64,000 nucleotides of DNA from Wolfiporia cocos (lineage: Eukaryota > Basidiomycota > Agaricomycetes > Polyporales > Phaeolaceae): positions 62,001 to 126,000 of the forward strand of contig JACCLO010000012.1 in NCBI GenBank assembly GCA_029448655.1. The letters are read 5' to 3'. Both the position numbers and the translations under genes were made by a program. This document shows, piece after piece, positions 19,376-31,600 of the stretch. Below the pieces are notes generated by a model. It was not told the DNA's origin and ran no database searches. It saw only the letters and a program-made list of their open reading frames with translations. How positions within the stretch are numbered: the first letter of the stretch is position 1; every line of letters begins with the position of its first letter.

Positions 19376-20191
19376 CTACAGCTGGGGTTTGCCGAGGTTG
19401 AAGTTGAGACCGCTATGTACTAGGTGTGTTTTTAAGTACGTAACGTGCTGTTTCACGTCTAGGTCTCCAAAAACGTGCTCCACCCTCCTGAGATATTTTT
19501 CGAGACGGCGGAGATCTTCGTTCTTCATGGAGTCCTGACGGACCCTTTGCTCCAGGTGTGTGGAGAGATCGTCGAAGTCGGTGATGAGGGTGGTGAATTT
19601 CGCTATGATGGGGGCCGTGGTGGTTGCGTCGGGGACTTTCCATAGCCGGAAAAGGTTCTTGTGGGCGGCGTTCATTTGTTTGTCGACGTCCAAGAACCAG
19701 TCCCACTTCTTTTCCGTGCAGTGGACGTCCCTGGGGTTTGCAAGACCCCGCTTCTCGACCCACTCGGCCGGCATCCTAAGCTCCTCCACTCTCTCTAATA
19801 GCGACTTCTTTGGGGGCTCAATTCGCTCCCGAAGACTCCTCACCATTCTCTCTTCCTCAACCCTCTTCCTGGCTGCCTCGGCAATTAGCTGATCCAGGCT
19901 TTGTTTCTGGATCCGAGCCTCGAGCTTCTCCTTCTGTCGGAGAAGCTTGTTGAGCTTCTTCCGCCTGATGTCGTCGAGGGCGGCCTCGTGGTTGACCCTT
20001 TGGATCTCCTCCGGGTCGGGGTTCGGCTTCCTGTAGAAGACCTCTTTGCCCTTTCGGGACTTTCCTCGCTTTGGGGCTGTGACCGCGGAAATGCGGTCTT
20101 CGAGCGATTTAGAGGAGGCAATGTGCCATTCCTCGCGCTCCCCCGTAGCGGCGTTTCTCGGGGTAACCGTGAAACGTGGTGCTTTCGGCAT
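19376..20191 (-). CDS. A2 ORF0: conserved accessory protein of unknown function
   Basis: A 271-residue protein, a few changes from A1 ORF0, with the same CTEKKWDW and SMKNEDLRRLEKYL motifs and the same MPKAPR start. It is intact in the youngest element, which argues that it is still needed. It has no recognised domain. Charge and heptad-like spacing in the middle suggest a coiled coil, so binding to Gag or RNA is a reasonable guess only. Confidence 0.87.
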   Translation of the reverse strand: MPKAPRFTVTPRNAATGEREEWHIASSKSLEDRISAVTAPKRGKSRKGKEVFYRKPNPDPEEIQRVNHEAALDDIRRKKLNKLLRQKEKLEARIQKQSLDQLIAEAARKRVEEERMVRSLRERIEPPKKSLLERVEELRMPAEWVEKRGLANPRDVHCTEKKWDWFLDVDKQMNAAHKNLFRLWKVPDATTTAPIIAKFTTLITDFDDLSTHLEQRVRQDSMKNEDLRRLEKYLRRVEHVFGDLDVKQHVTYLKTHLVHSGLNFNLGKPQL

Positions 20192-20880
20192 GACTACGTA
20201 AAAAGAAGTCTAAGTAAGCTATTCTAGTGGAAATCACGCGGTCTTCTGTCGGGGCTTATCGTCGCTTCTTGCTGTGTCATGCGCTTATCCTCCGGCGTCA
20301 ATGGGCGCTCCGCCCTCGACCGGAGTTAGTGTCGGCGACTGGATGGCGTCTCTCTCACGCTACCAGGTGGGGGATACAGCAGGTCGTCTTCCCTTGACGC
20401 CTGGGAATGCAGGATTTGGGGTATTACACCCCGCATGTGCCCACGCCTCACTCCAGTTAGGTGGCTGCCAGTGTTTAAACCAAACCCATGCCCTGAGGGA
20501 CTTAGAGGGCGCCAAGGCCAGAACTCTATCGTTCTGAAGCCGTATCGGCAGCGGTTCTAGGCAGGGCAACTCGTGCCCACCATCCCAACTCTAAATAGAG
20601 TGGCCCCTGTGCGCCTGGGGATAGGCGAGAAGGTCGTCTCCGGCCCGGTCAAGAAGTTACACCGTTGCCATCGATTCCCAACATGTGGGGAAAGGCTTGG
20701 CAGCCAGTCCCCGGTTCCGCTTAAGCCTACGGTCCGGCTATTTGCCCGAAGGCGGTAATCCCCCCAGAGCCCACTAAGGATACCCCGCTGCCTGGCGGCG
20801 AGCAGGGGTGCGCAGACGGCGACGAAAAACCCCTAAGAAGAAAAAATCCCAGACCCTCAAAGAGGGCGGGGGCGAAAGCG
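20192..20880 (-). other. A2 untranslated leader
   Basis: Matches the A1 leader. The hairpin is at 20418-20432 (plus strand GGGGT ATTAC ACCCC) and the G-rich motif near 20760-20768. I see no gene; short open frames here are not conserved between families. Confidence 0.6.
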
Positions 20881-20892
20881 AGTTCTATTCAT
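20881..20892 (-). other. A2 self-priming primer-binding site
   Basis: On the minus strand ATGAATAGAACT lies one base after the 5' LTR. Its complement is at 21004-21015 within the LTR, at the inferred RNA 5' end. Confidence 0.82.
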
Positions 20893-20893
20893 A

Positions 20894-21512
20894 TAACACA
20901 AGATAACAACTTACTTGTAATGTTCTTGGTTTTGCTGGTTAGGCAAGGGATAAGTAGATGTTAAGCAGGATACGTTGAGTGGTTAACTCGTAGTATGAAT
21001 GCAATGAATAGAACTGAGGCAATGGCGCTCAGCAAGTCCAGTATATATACATGATAAATAAGACCCCTAACAGTCTTATTAGATAATACTAGTATCCGTA
21101 TTCGTATGTACAAGTCCCCAGGTACCTAAGTACTTAGTAATACACGATAAATACATATGCCGATCAAAACCGGGATATAGAAAGGCGGCGTAAGCCGCAC
21201 GAATGGCGTTTTGCGCTCTTGTCATTACAAAGACGGGGCGTGACCAAAGCCCGGTCCGCTGACGTTTATACGCTGACTGCTTCCGGACGGAATGTCCGAT
21301 TGGCTGGAACTAGACATGTGACTGATGGTAACTACTAGTGATAAGATAAGACCGTCGTTACGGGAGATAACGCGGCCATCATTCGGCACGTATGTAACCG
21401 TAAACTTATGAACCAGATAAGCTAGTTATTGGTCTAGAAAGTCATAGATAATTCGTAGAATTGCCGGAAAAATAGTAAGAAATATAGGGAAACTAGGAGA
21501 ATTCTTGTGACA
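20894..21512 (-). repeat. A2 5' LTR (619 bp)
   Basis: Identical by eye to the 3' copy. On the minus strand the TATA box lies near 21041-21052 and the inferred start at 21015. The flanking duplication AGAAA (21513-21517) borders A1 pol. Confidence 0.95.
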
Positions 21513-21517
21513 AGAAA

Positions 21518-24500
21518 ACGTCGCCGGCCGCTTAACGCGATCAGTAAAAGCATTCATGCAACATGGCACACACAAGGAAAAAATAGGTCTGACGGTCATG
21601 CACCTAGAACCAGACCTAATCCTTGGCTATGACTGGTTGCGTCTCCACAATCCTACCTTTGATTGGAGGAAAGGAGAAATGGAATATGCACGCTGTACAC
21701 ACGACCAACCCTACGCCAGAAAAAAGGGTAACCGCCCTTCGGAGGAGGAAGCAGTTGAACTCCCAGAAAAGGAAATCATCGAAGTAAATTCGATTTGGGA
21801 CACTCCCGTGGACATACTAGGAGAGGAGGACCCCGAAAATCCTTTGATCGCTTGGGTGTCAACCCTTGACGACGAGGAAATGAACCTGCTGACACAGTTG
21901 GTAGCCGAGGTACTTGACAAAGACCTCGACGAAGCAGACGACCGTGAGGAAAACACACCACCGATTGACATGGAAAAATGGCGATTGTTAGTGCCCGAAC
22001 AATACCAAGAGTATGGGCCAACGGTGTTCTCACAAAAGGCGTCAGAGAGGATGCCGGAACGGAAGCCCTGGGATCACGCCATAGTGCTTGAACCAGATGC
22101 GCAGCTTCCTCCCCCGGTAAAACCATACAAAATGTCTCCCCAAGAGCGTAACAGCTTGGATGAGTGGATAGACACCGAAATACGGAAGGGCTACATTCGA
22201 CCATCCGAAAGTCCGATGGCATCCCCGGTCTTCTTCGTCCACAAAAAGGACGGAGGACTGCGGATGGTTGTCGATTACAGGAGGCTAAACGAAATAACCG
22301 TGAAAAATCGTTATCCGATACCTCGGATCGATGATCTCATCGATCAATTGTCCCATGCGACCATCTTCACCAAAATAGACCTTAGATGGGGATATAATAA
22401 TGTCCGCATCAAGGAAGGTGATGAATGGAAGACGGCGTTTATTACACACCGTGGACTATACGAGGCAACGGTAATGTATTTCGGTTTCTGCAACGCCCCC
22501 GCAACGTTCCAAGCGATGATGAATTCTATCCTCGCACCGTTCATTCGAACCGGCAAGGTGGTTGTCTACTTAGACGACATCTTGATTTTCGGGAATGATA
22601 TGGAGGAACATCGGCGACTTACCAAAGGGGTTCTCCAAACCCTGAAGGACTCGGACTTGTATGCGAAGCCCGAAAAGTGCTTCTTTGAACAATCTTCCAT
22701 CGAATACCTAGGAATGATCATATCCGACGGTAACATTATGATGGATCCAAAGAAGTACGCCGGAGTTCAGGACTGGCCCAGACCTGCTAAGGTCAAAGAG
22801 GTTCAAGCTTTCCTTGGATTCGCCAATTTCTACAGGCGATTCATAGAAGGCTTCTCAAAAATAGCCAAACCACTCACCATGCTGACCAAAAAGTCAGAAG
22901 CTTGGCATTGGGACGCCGAGCAGGAAAATGCCTTCCAAACCCTAAAGGAAGCATTTACCAAAGCGCCCGTGCTTCGAATTCCGTCGCACGATCAGCCTTT
23001 CCGCGTAGAAACAGATGCGTCAGACTTCGCTACCGGAGCAGTACTATCTCAGTTGGATCCTACGGATAAAAAATTCCACCCCGTGGCATACTATAGCAAG
23101 TCGCTAAGTTCCCCGGAAAGGAACTACGAGATCTACGACAAGGAAATGTTGGCTGTCATCAGGGCTCTAGAGGAGTGGAGACACTATCTAGAGGGACACC
23201 CTGAAAAATTTGAGATATGGTCGGATCATCTGAACCTGACCTATTTCAAAACGGCGCAAAAACTGACGAGACGACAAGCCCGTTGGGCACTGTACCTCTC
23301 ACGCTTCAACTTCCAAATGAAGCACAAACCTGGCAAAACAATGCTAACCGCGGATCCTCTGTCCAGGCGGCCAGACCATGAGGAGGGGGTGGATCTCGAC
23401 AACCGCGATCAGGTTCTTCTGAAACCTGAGTGGTTCGAGCAAGAGTACATGGCAATGGCTCTTGATACCTCCCATGCTGCCCCACAATCGGAAGATGAAA
23501 CGATACTCCGAGAGATTCGCAAAGCGTTGCTAGACGACAAGGTCACAAAGGACTACAAGGAGCTGCTCTCATCCGGCCCTCGTGAATTCAAAAAAGACCT
23601 ATCAGAATGGAACTACGAAGGAGGGTTACTCCTCCGAAGAGGCAAAGTCTACGTTCCAGCTACACCAGCGGATATCAGACGGCAAGTGGTCGAGTATCAT
23701 CACGATCACAAGTCAGCTGGGCATTTCGGACGTTACAAAACGTACGAATTGCTAAGCCGCAACTATTGGTGGCCCGGAATGTTCGTTTACGTCAAAAAAT
23801 ACGTAGACGGATGTGACACATGCCAACGTATGAAGAACCACCCGCAGAAGCCGTACGGCCCCCTGCAACCCTTACCGGTGCCGTCAGGCCCGTGGGAAGT
23901 GGTGACAATAGACCTGATTACTCAGCTACCCCCATCGGGAATGCATGACGCGATCATGGTCGTAGTGGATCGGTTGACCAAAAGAGCAAGGTTTTTCCCT
24001 ATAGAAAACACCTTCTCAACGAAAGACCTAGCTACGATACTCTATCAAAAGGTGTATCCCTTACATGGGTTGCCGAAACAGATAGTATCGGACAGAGGGA
24101 CACAATTCGCCTCAAAACTATTTGGTGAATGGTGCACCCTGCTGGGAATTCAAAGGTCGATGACTACTGCGTACCATCCACAGGCAGACGGACAAACCGA
24201 ACGAGTGAATCAAATACTCGAACAGTATCTACGGTGCTACATAAACACGTACCAAAAAGATAACTGGTCGGAGTTCCTGCCAACAGCGGAATTCGCGTAC
24301 AATAATGCAGCTAGCGAAACTACCAAGGAATCCCCATTCCTGGTGGAATTAGGTCGTCATCCTATTGCAGGACCAAGCAGTTTCGAACCAAGTCGAAACA
24401 AAGACTTAGTAGAAATTGCGAACACACGGTTCTCTGCACAAGAGAAAGCTAAGGCAGCGATGAAAATTGCAGCCGAAAGATGGTCCTGGTACTATGACCA

Positions 24501-25659
24501 AAAGAAGCAAATCGTTCCCTTCAAAGTGGGCGACAAAGTACTCGTGGACGTGCGAAGCTGGCAAGACACCGAAAGAAGTCTAGCCCCTCGCTACATCGGC
24601 CCATTCCGAATCACGGAGAAATTGGGACCGGTAACGTTCAAGGTGTACATGGATGCACAATATAGGGCTTACCACCCTGTGTTCCATGCTTCAAAATTGG
24701 TCATGTACAAGGAATCCACCATCGAAGGTCAGAAAAGTTACCCTCCAGCGGCCGACAGGCCAACGGAAATAGAAGACCCGGAAGAATGGGAAGTGGAAGC
24801 CATTCTCGACCATCGTAACCGACGCGGCCGGTGGGAATACCTTATCCATTGGAAAGGCACCGGACCTGCGGAAGACACATGGGAAATCGAGGAACATCTG
24901 GCTAACGCTAAGGAGATATTGGACGAGTACAAGGCAAAATATTCAGCCCTTAGTACCGACCCAAATCAACCCCTTCGCCGATCAACTAGACTCGGCGGAA
25001 CACGGCAAACGATAGCCGTCTTCGACCCTGATTCACCAGATTGGGATTCGGACACATGTGTCTGGCCCGATGACTGGCCCCAATATCGAGACGATGTTGA
25101 TCCTACACAACCGAAAGTGTACTACAAGCGCGATCCCTTTACAGGGCAATGGGTACATTCCGATGTTGAGTTCAACGAAGACTTAGAAATCGAAGTAGGA
25201 GTCAATGGCAAACTACCGACCAGGGGAACAACCGATGCGATCGGCTACGATCTATACGCCGCGCAGGATATCCTAATCAATTCATGGAAATCCGCTTCGG
25301 TCCCCACAGACATTCGTATCAAAGTTCCTTATGGGACATACGGTCGGATAGCGCCAAGGTCTGGACTTGCGAAAAAGGGCATCGATGTCCTCGCAGGAGT
25401 AATAGACCATGACTACCGCGGAGAAGTCTTTGTCATGTTGATGAATCTCACCGGAGACCCGTACCAAGTAAAGAAAGGCGACCGAATTGCTCAGCTAATT
25501 TGCGAAGTAGCAATCACGCCCGAAATACAGGAATCCATGACCAAGGAGAAATTCGAAAAAGAAATTCGACCTCACCTACATGGAAGTGGGCCCTACAACG
25601 AGCAGTTCAACAAACCAACCAAGCGCGGTACACAAGGTTTTGGATCGACAGGACGATAA
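21518..25659 (+). pseudogene. pol: A1 pol, part 2: RT to dUTPase
   Basis: This continues the A1 Pol frame after A2, with no further damage to the TAA at 25657-25659. All domains listed for A2 Pol are present and nearly identical: YLDD near 22570, HHDH and CDTC near 23700-23820, SDRG near 24090, chromodomain near 24790-24930, and dUTPase at about 25210-25640 ending GTQGFGSTG. It is a pseudogene only because of the A2 insertion. Confidence 0.96.
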
Positions 25660-25674
25660 AAGTAGAAAAATCGT

Positions 25675-25749
25675 AAAGTCTAACCCTTCAATGGGCTCTA
25701 GCACCATTTCTACTCTCAACGGGGTCGTTGAAATCTAAGGGGGGGGTAA
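25675..25749 (+). other. A1 3' untranslated region with hairpin and polypurine tract
   Basis: It begins with a block shared with D just after the pol stop (GTCTAACCCTT, then GGGCTCTAGCA, 25678-25702). Next comes the TCAACG-GGGT-CGTTGA hairpin at 25716-25731 and the polypurine tract at 25737-25749. Confidence 0.7.
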
Positions 25750-26368
25750 TGTCACAAGAATTCTCCTAGTTTCCCTATATTTCTTACTATTTTTCCGGCA
25801 ATTCTACGAATTATCTACGACTTTCTAGACCAATAACTAGCTTATCTGGTTCATAAGTTAACGGTTACATACGTGCCGAATGATGGCCGCGTTATCTCCC
25901 GTAACGACGGTCTTATCTTATCACTAGTAGTTACCATCAGTCACATGTCTAGTTCCAGCCAATCGGACATTCCGTCCGGAAGCAGTCAGCGTATAAACGT
26001 CAGCGGACCGGGCTTTGGTCACGCCCCGTCTTTGTAATGACAAGAGCGCAAAACGCCATTCGTGCGGCCTACGCCGCCTTTCTATATCCCGGTTTTGATC
26101 GGCATATGTATTTATCGTATATTACTAAGTACTTAGGTACCTGGGGACTTGTACATACGAATACGGACACTAGTATTATCTAATAAGACTGTTAGGGGTC
26201 TTATTTATCATGTATATATACTGGACTTGCTGAGCGCTATTGCCTCAGTTCTATTCATTGCATTCATACTACGAGTTAACCACTCAACGTATCCTGCTTA
26301 ACATCTACTTATCCCTTGCCTAACCAGCAAAACCAAGAACATTACAAGTAAGTTGTTATCTTGTGTTA
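25750..26368 (+). repeat. A1 3' LTR (619 bp)
   Basis: Differs from the 5' LTR at four sites by eye. It is followed by the CACAA duplication and then the rest of LTR E. Confidence 0.95.
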
Positions 26369-26373
26369 CACAA

Positions 26374-27420
26374 ATCTGACATTTTTCCGCTATTATTTGC
26401 CATTTATCCGGTATTATGACACATATCTACGAGTTATCCCGTACTTATCAGTACAAGCCGACATGCCGGTGTAACCTAACGGTTATTACCTAAGCCCATC
26501 AGCGCTTACGCACTACTAAGCAACTATGACACAGCGCTTACACGCTAGTCATCAAGCATGACAGGTTCTATTACCAATGCAACCTTAGTCATAAGACTAG
26601 ACCCATGGTCTAATCTAGCCCATGATATCATCATTTCCAATAAATGATATCATCATGACGTCATATGGTCTGGCCTTCGGTCCAGCCTAGACTATGTCAC
26701 CACTATGGTGCAATCCCCTTGTCATCATTACCAATATTGACACCATAGCAACACTATTATTACCAATAATGGCCTCGCTGCTCTAGACCTCTGGTCTAGC
26801 ATGTTCTATGACATCACTATGATGTCATCCATATGTCATCATTACAAATAATGACATCACTGGTCCAGGCCTCCAAGCCCAGCCCAATCCATAGCACACC
26901 ATCATTACACAATAATGGCATCGCTATTCTGGACCTCTGGTCTAGCACCTTCCATGACCTCATCATTTCCAATTATGATGTCATTATGAACCAGGCCTCT
27001 GGCCCGGTTACCATGTATGTGGATCTTCTGATCCATCCCTCGTCTCCTACTGGCTAAGCCCACAGGCTAGCACGGTCGCTGTAGACACCTATGCCATGAC
27101 AACCTTATGTTGTCATTATGATGTATGCATGATGCCTTATCGCATCATTATGACGTACGAATGGTGCCTTACTGACACCATCGCCCCATGACGCACGGAC
27201 CCCTCCGTTTAGGGTAGGTCAATCACCTTACTTATGTAATCAAGTATAAGCATGTATATAAGAATAGGACTTAACGCCTTTAAACGTTAGTTCTATTCTT
27301 CTAGGCGCTGCACGCCCTAGAAGAACTTAACCTCTCTTCTGCGTGCCTTCTGACTGCTTGCCTGCTTATTCCCCTCACCTTGTGGATTAGGCGGTGAGTC
27401 CCACAGTTAGATCTGTGTCA
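26374..27420 (+). repeat. Solo LTR E, main part (about 1055 bp in all)
   Basis: Together with 7051-7058 this forms a long LTR that starts TGTCACAAATC and ends AGATCTGTGTCA, flanked by GAAAC (7046-7050, 27421-27425). TATA lies near 27251 and GTTTAGGGTAGG near 27208. U3 contains a degenerate tandem array (about 26580-27010) built on TCATTACCAATAATG and GGTCTAG words. Its ends resemble those of C and of the LTR at 46099-47174, which also carry GTGAGTCCCACAG near the 3' end. Confidence 0.9.
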
Positions 27421-27425
27421 GAAAC

Positions 27426-27933
27426 ACAACCCGAAGTTCGATTGGGAAACCGGTAGAATGGAATATCGGTGCGGCACCTCGTGCCCCCACGCTAAGGAAT
27501 CACACCCTCATTCGGAAGAAGAAGTCACAACTGATGAAGAAGAGGGTACAGAACAACGTGACCTATGGGATTCCACGCTAGATGCGATCAGAGATGGAAA
27601 TCCCGATGATCTGTTTATCAAATGGATCGGAACCCTGTCCAACGAGGAATTGGTACTCCTCGTAGGAATGGTAGGAGAAATCCACCAAGGTAAACCAGAA
27701 GCAGCCACTGAAAAGTGGCAGCAATTGGTCCCAAAGGAATATTGGGATTTTGGCCCCATGGTATTTTCACAGAAAGCATCCAAACGAATGCCATCTCGGA
27801 AGCCCTATGATCACGCTATCGATTTCAAAGAAGGCACGCCAATGCCAACACCAGCCAAACCATATTCCCTCTCGCCCAAGGAAGAAAATTCTCTTCGACA
27901 ATGGATAGTGGAAGAGAAGCGGAAAGGATATAT
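27426..27933 (+). pseudogene. pol: B pol, segment 2: protease to RT linker
   Basis: Resumes B Pol after E (HNPKFDW joins the DWLKK of segment 1). It is open through acidic linker sequence and the conserved PTVFSQKAS-like block (here PMVFSQKASKRMP) to RKGYI at the RT start. Element C cuts it at 27933. The TATAT duplication (27929-27933, 48274-48278) joins it to HDSLSPLASPVFFV. Confidence 0.9.
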
Positions 27934-28632
27934 TGACACAGACTAGACTGTGGGACTCACACTATAACCTAATAAACGACTTTGAAGAAGTTGTTGGAGG
28001 TTGGTGAGGAGGCTAGTGGGCGCAAGCAGAGATGAGATGTAACTGTGCGAATGCAGAGAACAAATCTAAGGCTTATCGTAGTGATAGCCCTACTTATATA
28101 CATGCATTGTTTGGTTACCAGTAAGGGAGCCAAACATGAAGACGGTCTGTGCGCAGACATAACTAATACAGCTAAGTCGTAAACTACAATAGACCATGTG
28201 CGCCGGTAATGGCCGCACCAGTAAGATCGTTTGTTTGGACCGTAGGTCCATGTTGTGGAAGTGGCTGAAGCTACGTTAGTAAGCCATGCATGTGATTCTT
28301 ATATACCGGTATCGGGATATGAGTAATCGTAAGGGCATTGGCATGTGATAACGAGCGGGCCGCTTATCCAATTGTACTGACATAGCCCGGTATCGGGATA
28401 TGAGTAAGGCGCGTGACACCGGAGGTTAGTCCGCTGAGTCATTGACGCGTACAAACGTGTTATGTACGTGTTGTTATGACAAGTGGACGTATACCGCGTT
28501 GTGTACGTGTTGTTTGGTTGCGTGTACGTGTAGACGGGCGCTTAGCAGCGTAAATGTCTACAAGGTCGTAGAAATACCAGATAAATAGGTAAAAATACGG
28601 GAAAAATAGTGGCATGTCCCAAATCTGTGACA
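27934..28632 (-). repeat. C 3' LTR (699 bp)
   Basis: Plus strand begins TGACACAGACTAG and ends AATCTGTGACA. U3 holds direct repeats: GGTATCGGGATATGAGTAA twice (near 28307 and 28390) and TGTACGTGT three times (28461-28530). TATATA lies near 28095. Confidence 0.95.
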
Positions 28633-28671
28633 TTACCCCCTCTTCAGGTTTCATTGTCCCTAATGGAACGA
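28633..28671 (-). other. C polypurine tract and 3' hairpin
   Basis: GAGGGGGTAA (minus strand) abuts the LTR. A hairpin with an AGGGAC loop and stem arms TTCCATT/AATGAA lies at 28650-28668, right after the pol stop. Confidence 0.65.
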
Positions 28672-31600
28672 TTACTTTCCTGTGGAGCCGAATCCACCAG
28701 TACCGCGTTTGGATTTAATCTTTTCAAAGTAAGATTTTCCGTGTAGGGTAATGTGCGGGTCCTTAGCAACTTCGCAGATGAGCTGCGCAATCTTATCACC
28801 GGCCCGAATATCGATAGATATGTCGGAGTGATTCCGGAGAATGATGATTACTTCGCCTTGGTAATCGTGGTCGATAACGCCACCCATTACGTCTATGCCT
28901 TTTCGGGCGAGACTAGAGCGGGGGGCGATACGTCCGTAAGTGCCGAAAGGTACCTGGATTTTCAGTTTGGTATTGTATTCTGTCTGCCCGTGAGCTGGCA
29001 GAACGTCGCCTGTTGCAGTGTACAGGTCAAACCCAACCGAGTCCTTGGTTCCTTTTTCCGGCATTCGGCCGCCTTCACCGACTACGATTTTCAAGTCCGC
29101 GTTTTGGTTAATGTCTGCTGACATCCATCCCCCATCGGGGTGTCTAACCATGCGCTGCTTAGGATCCTTCGCAAATTTTTCGCGATACTGCAGCCAGTCG
29201 TCTGGCCACATGCATTCGTCGGCTTCCCAGTCGTCGCTGTCAGGGTCGAAGACATGAACTGCTTCTTTCCTTCTTGCTGATCGCCTGAGGGGGACATCCT
29301 GCATTGGAATGGCGTGTGAAGCCTTGTATTCCTGCAGAATGTCGTATGCCGTGTCGAGATCGGCTTCGCGTACCCAGGAGTCGTCATTGATACCGAAACC
29401 CTTCCATCGGATTCTGTATTCAATTCTTCCTGCGCGGAGACGATGATCTAAGATCTTCTCAACTTCCCATAACTCCTCGCCATCGACCATTTCTGGTTGA
29501 GGTTCTGGTTTCTTCTGATGCACAGGGTCCTTATACATGACCAACTTGGAAGCGTGGAATACTGGGTGATAAGCCCTGTATTGCTCGTCCATGTGTACCC
29601 TGAAGGTGACCGGAGATAATTGTTCAATTATCTTGAATGGTCCCAAATAGCGTGGACTAAGACTTCTTTCAGAGTCTTGCCAGCTACGGGCGTCAACAAG
29701 TACTTTATCGCCGACTTTAAACGGTACCGAGCGCTTATGTTGATCATAGTACCAAGACCAGCGTTCAGCAGCCAATTTCATAGCTGCCTTAGCTTGTTCT
29801 TGTGCTGACCATCTGGCGTAAGCAAATTGATTTAAGTCCGAGTATTGCGTCGGCTTCAAATCCATAGGTCCTGCATTGGGATGCCTTCCTAGTTCGACGA
29901 AGAATGGACTATTCTTGGTCGTCTTGCTAGCCGCGTTATTGTACGCAAACTCTGCCGTGGGGAGATAGAACACCCAGTTATCTTTTTGGATAACGTCGAT
30001 GTAGCATCGTAGATATTGTTCTAGAATTTGGTTAATTCTCTCCGTTTGGCCGTCCGCTTGCGGGTGGTAGGCTGTCGTCATTGACCTCTGAATTCCCAAT
30101 TGCTCGCACCATCCCTTGAATAACTCAGAAGAGAATTGCGGTCCTCTATCCAAAACGATTTGTTTCGGAAGTCCGTGATTCGGATAAATCCGGAGGTACA
30201 GGAGGTTCGCTAATTCCTTTGCCGAGATATTGTCTGACGTGGGAATGAAGTGTGCGCGCTTGGTCAATCGGTCCACTACTACCATAATAGCAGTGAATTG
30301 TTTGAATTCGCCGCTGGGTGGTAAGTGAACGATGAAGTCGATTGTGATTGTGTCCCAAGGTGCTTCCGGTACTGGGAGCGGTTGCAGGGGTCCATACGGG
30401 GTCTGGTTGTGGTTCTTCATGCGCTGACATGTGTCACAACCTTCCACGTATTGCTTCACCATCGTGGTCATTCCAGGCCACCAGTAATTACGTGATAGAA
30501 GTTCATAGGTCTTCCATCGTCCGAAGTGTCCGGCAGTCACATGGTCATGATGTAACTCCAGAATCTTCGTGCGCAATTCCTTAGGCTCTTTTGGAACGTA
30601 CACTTTTCCTCGTCTGAGGAGTAATCCAGCCTCCATGTTCCATTCCTGGAGATCTTTACCAAATTCCTTGGGACCACTTTTCAGTAGTTCCTGGTAATCC
30701 TTGGTAATCTGATCGTCCATGAGGGCTTGTCGGATTTGTCGGAGGAGGTCCTCGTCGCCTGATTGTATCTCCTGCTGTGACGCTTCTAGCGCCCTAACCG
30801 TGAAGTATTCCGGTTTCAGCAAAATTTGATCGCGATTATCGAGTTCCACCCCCTCTTCATGGTCTGGCCTCCGTGACAGAGGGTCAGCCGTGAGCATTGT
30901 TTTACCGGGTTTGTGGCACATGGTGAAGTTAAACCTTGTCAGGTAAAGACTCCAACGTGCCTGTCTCCGGGTTAGCCGTTGTGCCGATTTGAAATATGTC
31001 AGATTGAGATGATCCGACCATACTTCGAATTTGTGTGGATGTCCCTCGAGGTAATGTCTCCATTCCTCTAGAGCGCGGATGATTGCGAGCAACTCCTTAT
31101 CGTAAATCTCATAGTTCCTTTCGGGTGCTGATAGAGATTTCGAGTAAAAGGCTACCGGGTGCCAGAGCTTATCCTCCGAAGAGTATTGTGATAGCACCGC
31201 ACCAGTTGCGTAATCGGAAGAATCCGCTTCCACGCGGAACGGGGACTCCTGATCTGGGATCCGGAGTATTGGAGCCGATGTGAAAGCTTCCTTGAGCGTT
31301 TGGAAGGCTTCCGCTTGTTCGGGTCCCCAGTTCCACTGCGTGTTTTTCTTGGACAGTTCGGTTAACGGCTTAACCACTTTGGAGAAGTCTTTAATGAACC
31401 GACGGTAGTAGTTGGCGAAGCCAACAAAGGCCTGGACGTCCTTCACCTTGCTAGGTGTAGGCCAGTCCATAACGCCGGCTACCTTCTTAGGGTCCATTTC
31501 GACTTTTCCTTTGGAAATGATCATTCCCAGGTATTCAATACTGCTTTGTTCGAAGAAGCACTTTTCAGGCTTCGCGAACAAGTCGTTGTCTTGCAAGATT

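Larger units (their letters stand above)
11851..21512 (-). mobile_element. Element A2: intact, possibly active chromovirus
   Basis: 9662 bp, with 619-bp LTRs at 11851-12469 and 20894-21512 that look identical, and target duplication AGAAA. ORF0, gag and pol are uninterrupted, and the primer site and polypurine tract are present. It is the most recent insertion in the left half, landing in its own relative A1 in the opposite orientation. Identical LTRs plus three open frames make it the best candidate in the window for a currently mobile element. Confidence 0.95.
7059..26368 (+). mobile_element. Element A1: complete chromovirus interrupted only by A2
   Basis: A1 has 619-bp LTRs at 7059-7677 and 25750-26368 with only four differences by eye, and target duplication CACAA (7054-7058, 26369-26373). 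Without A2 and its duplication it is 9643 bp. ORF0, gag and pol are all open: the two pol parts (11565-11850 and 21518-25659) add up to exactly the length of A2's pol. A1 was therefore intact until its close relative A2 landed in its protease region in the opposite orientation. Confidence 0.95.

Noticed and set aside
26580..27010. CRISPR-like or satellite array
   Set aside because: Units are degenerate with no constant spacer length, and the setting is a eukaryotic LTR.
28460..28654. Small frames within LTRs (also 47609-47800, 48100-48282, 56276-56704, 1026-1226)
   Set aside because: They repeat wherever the LTR repeats, and contain promoter sequence and no protein features.
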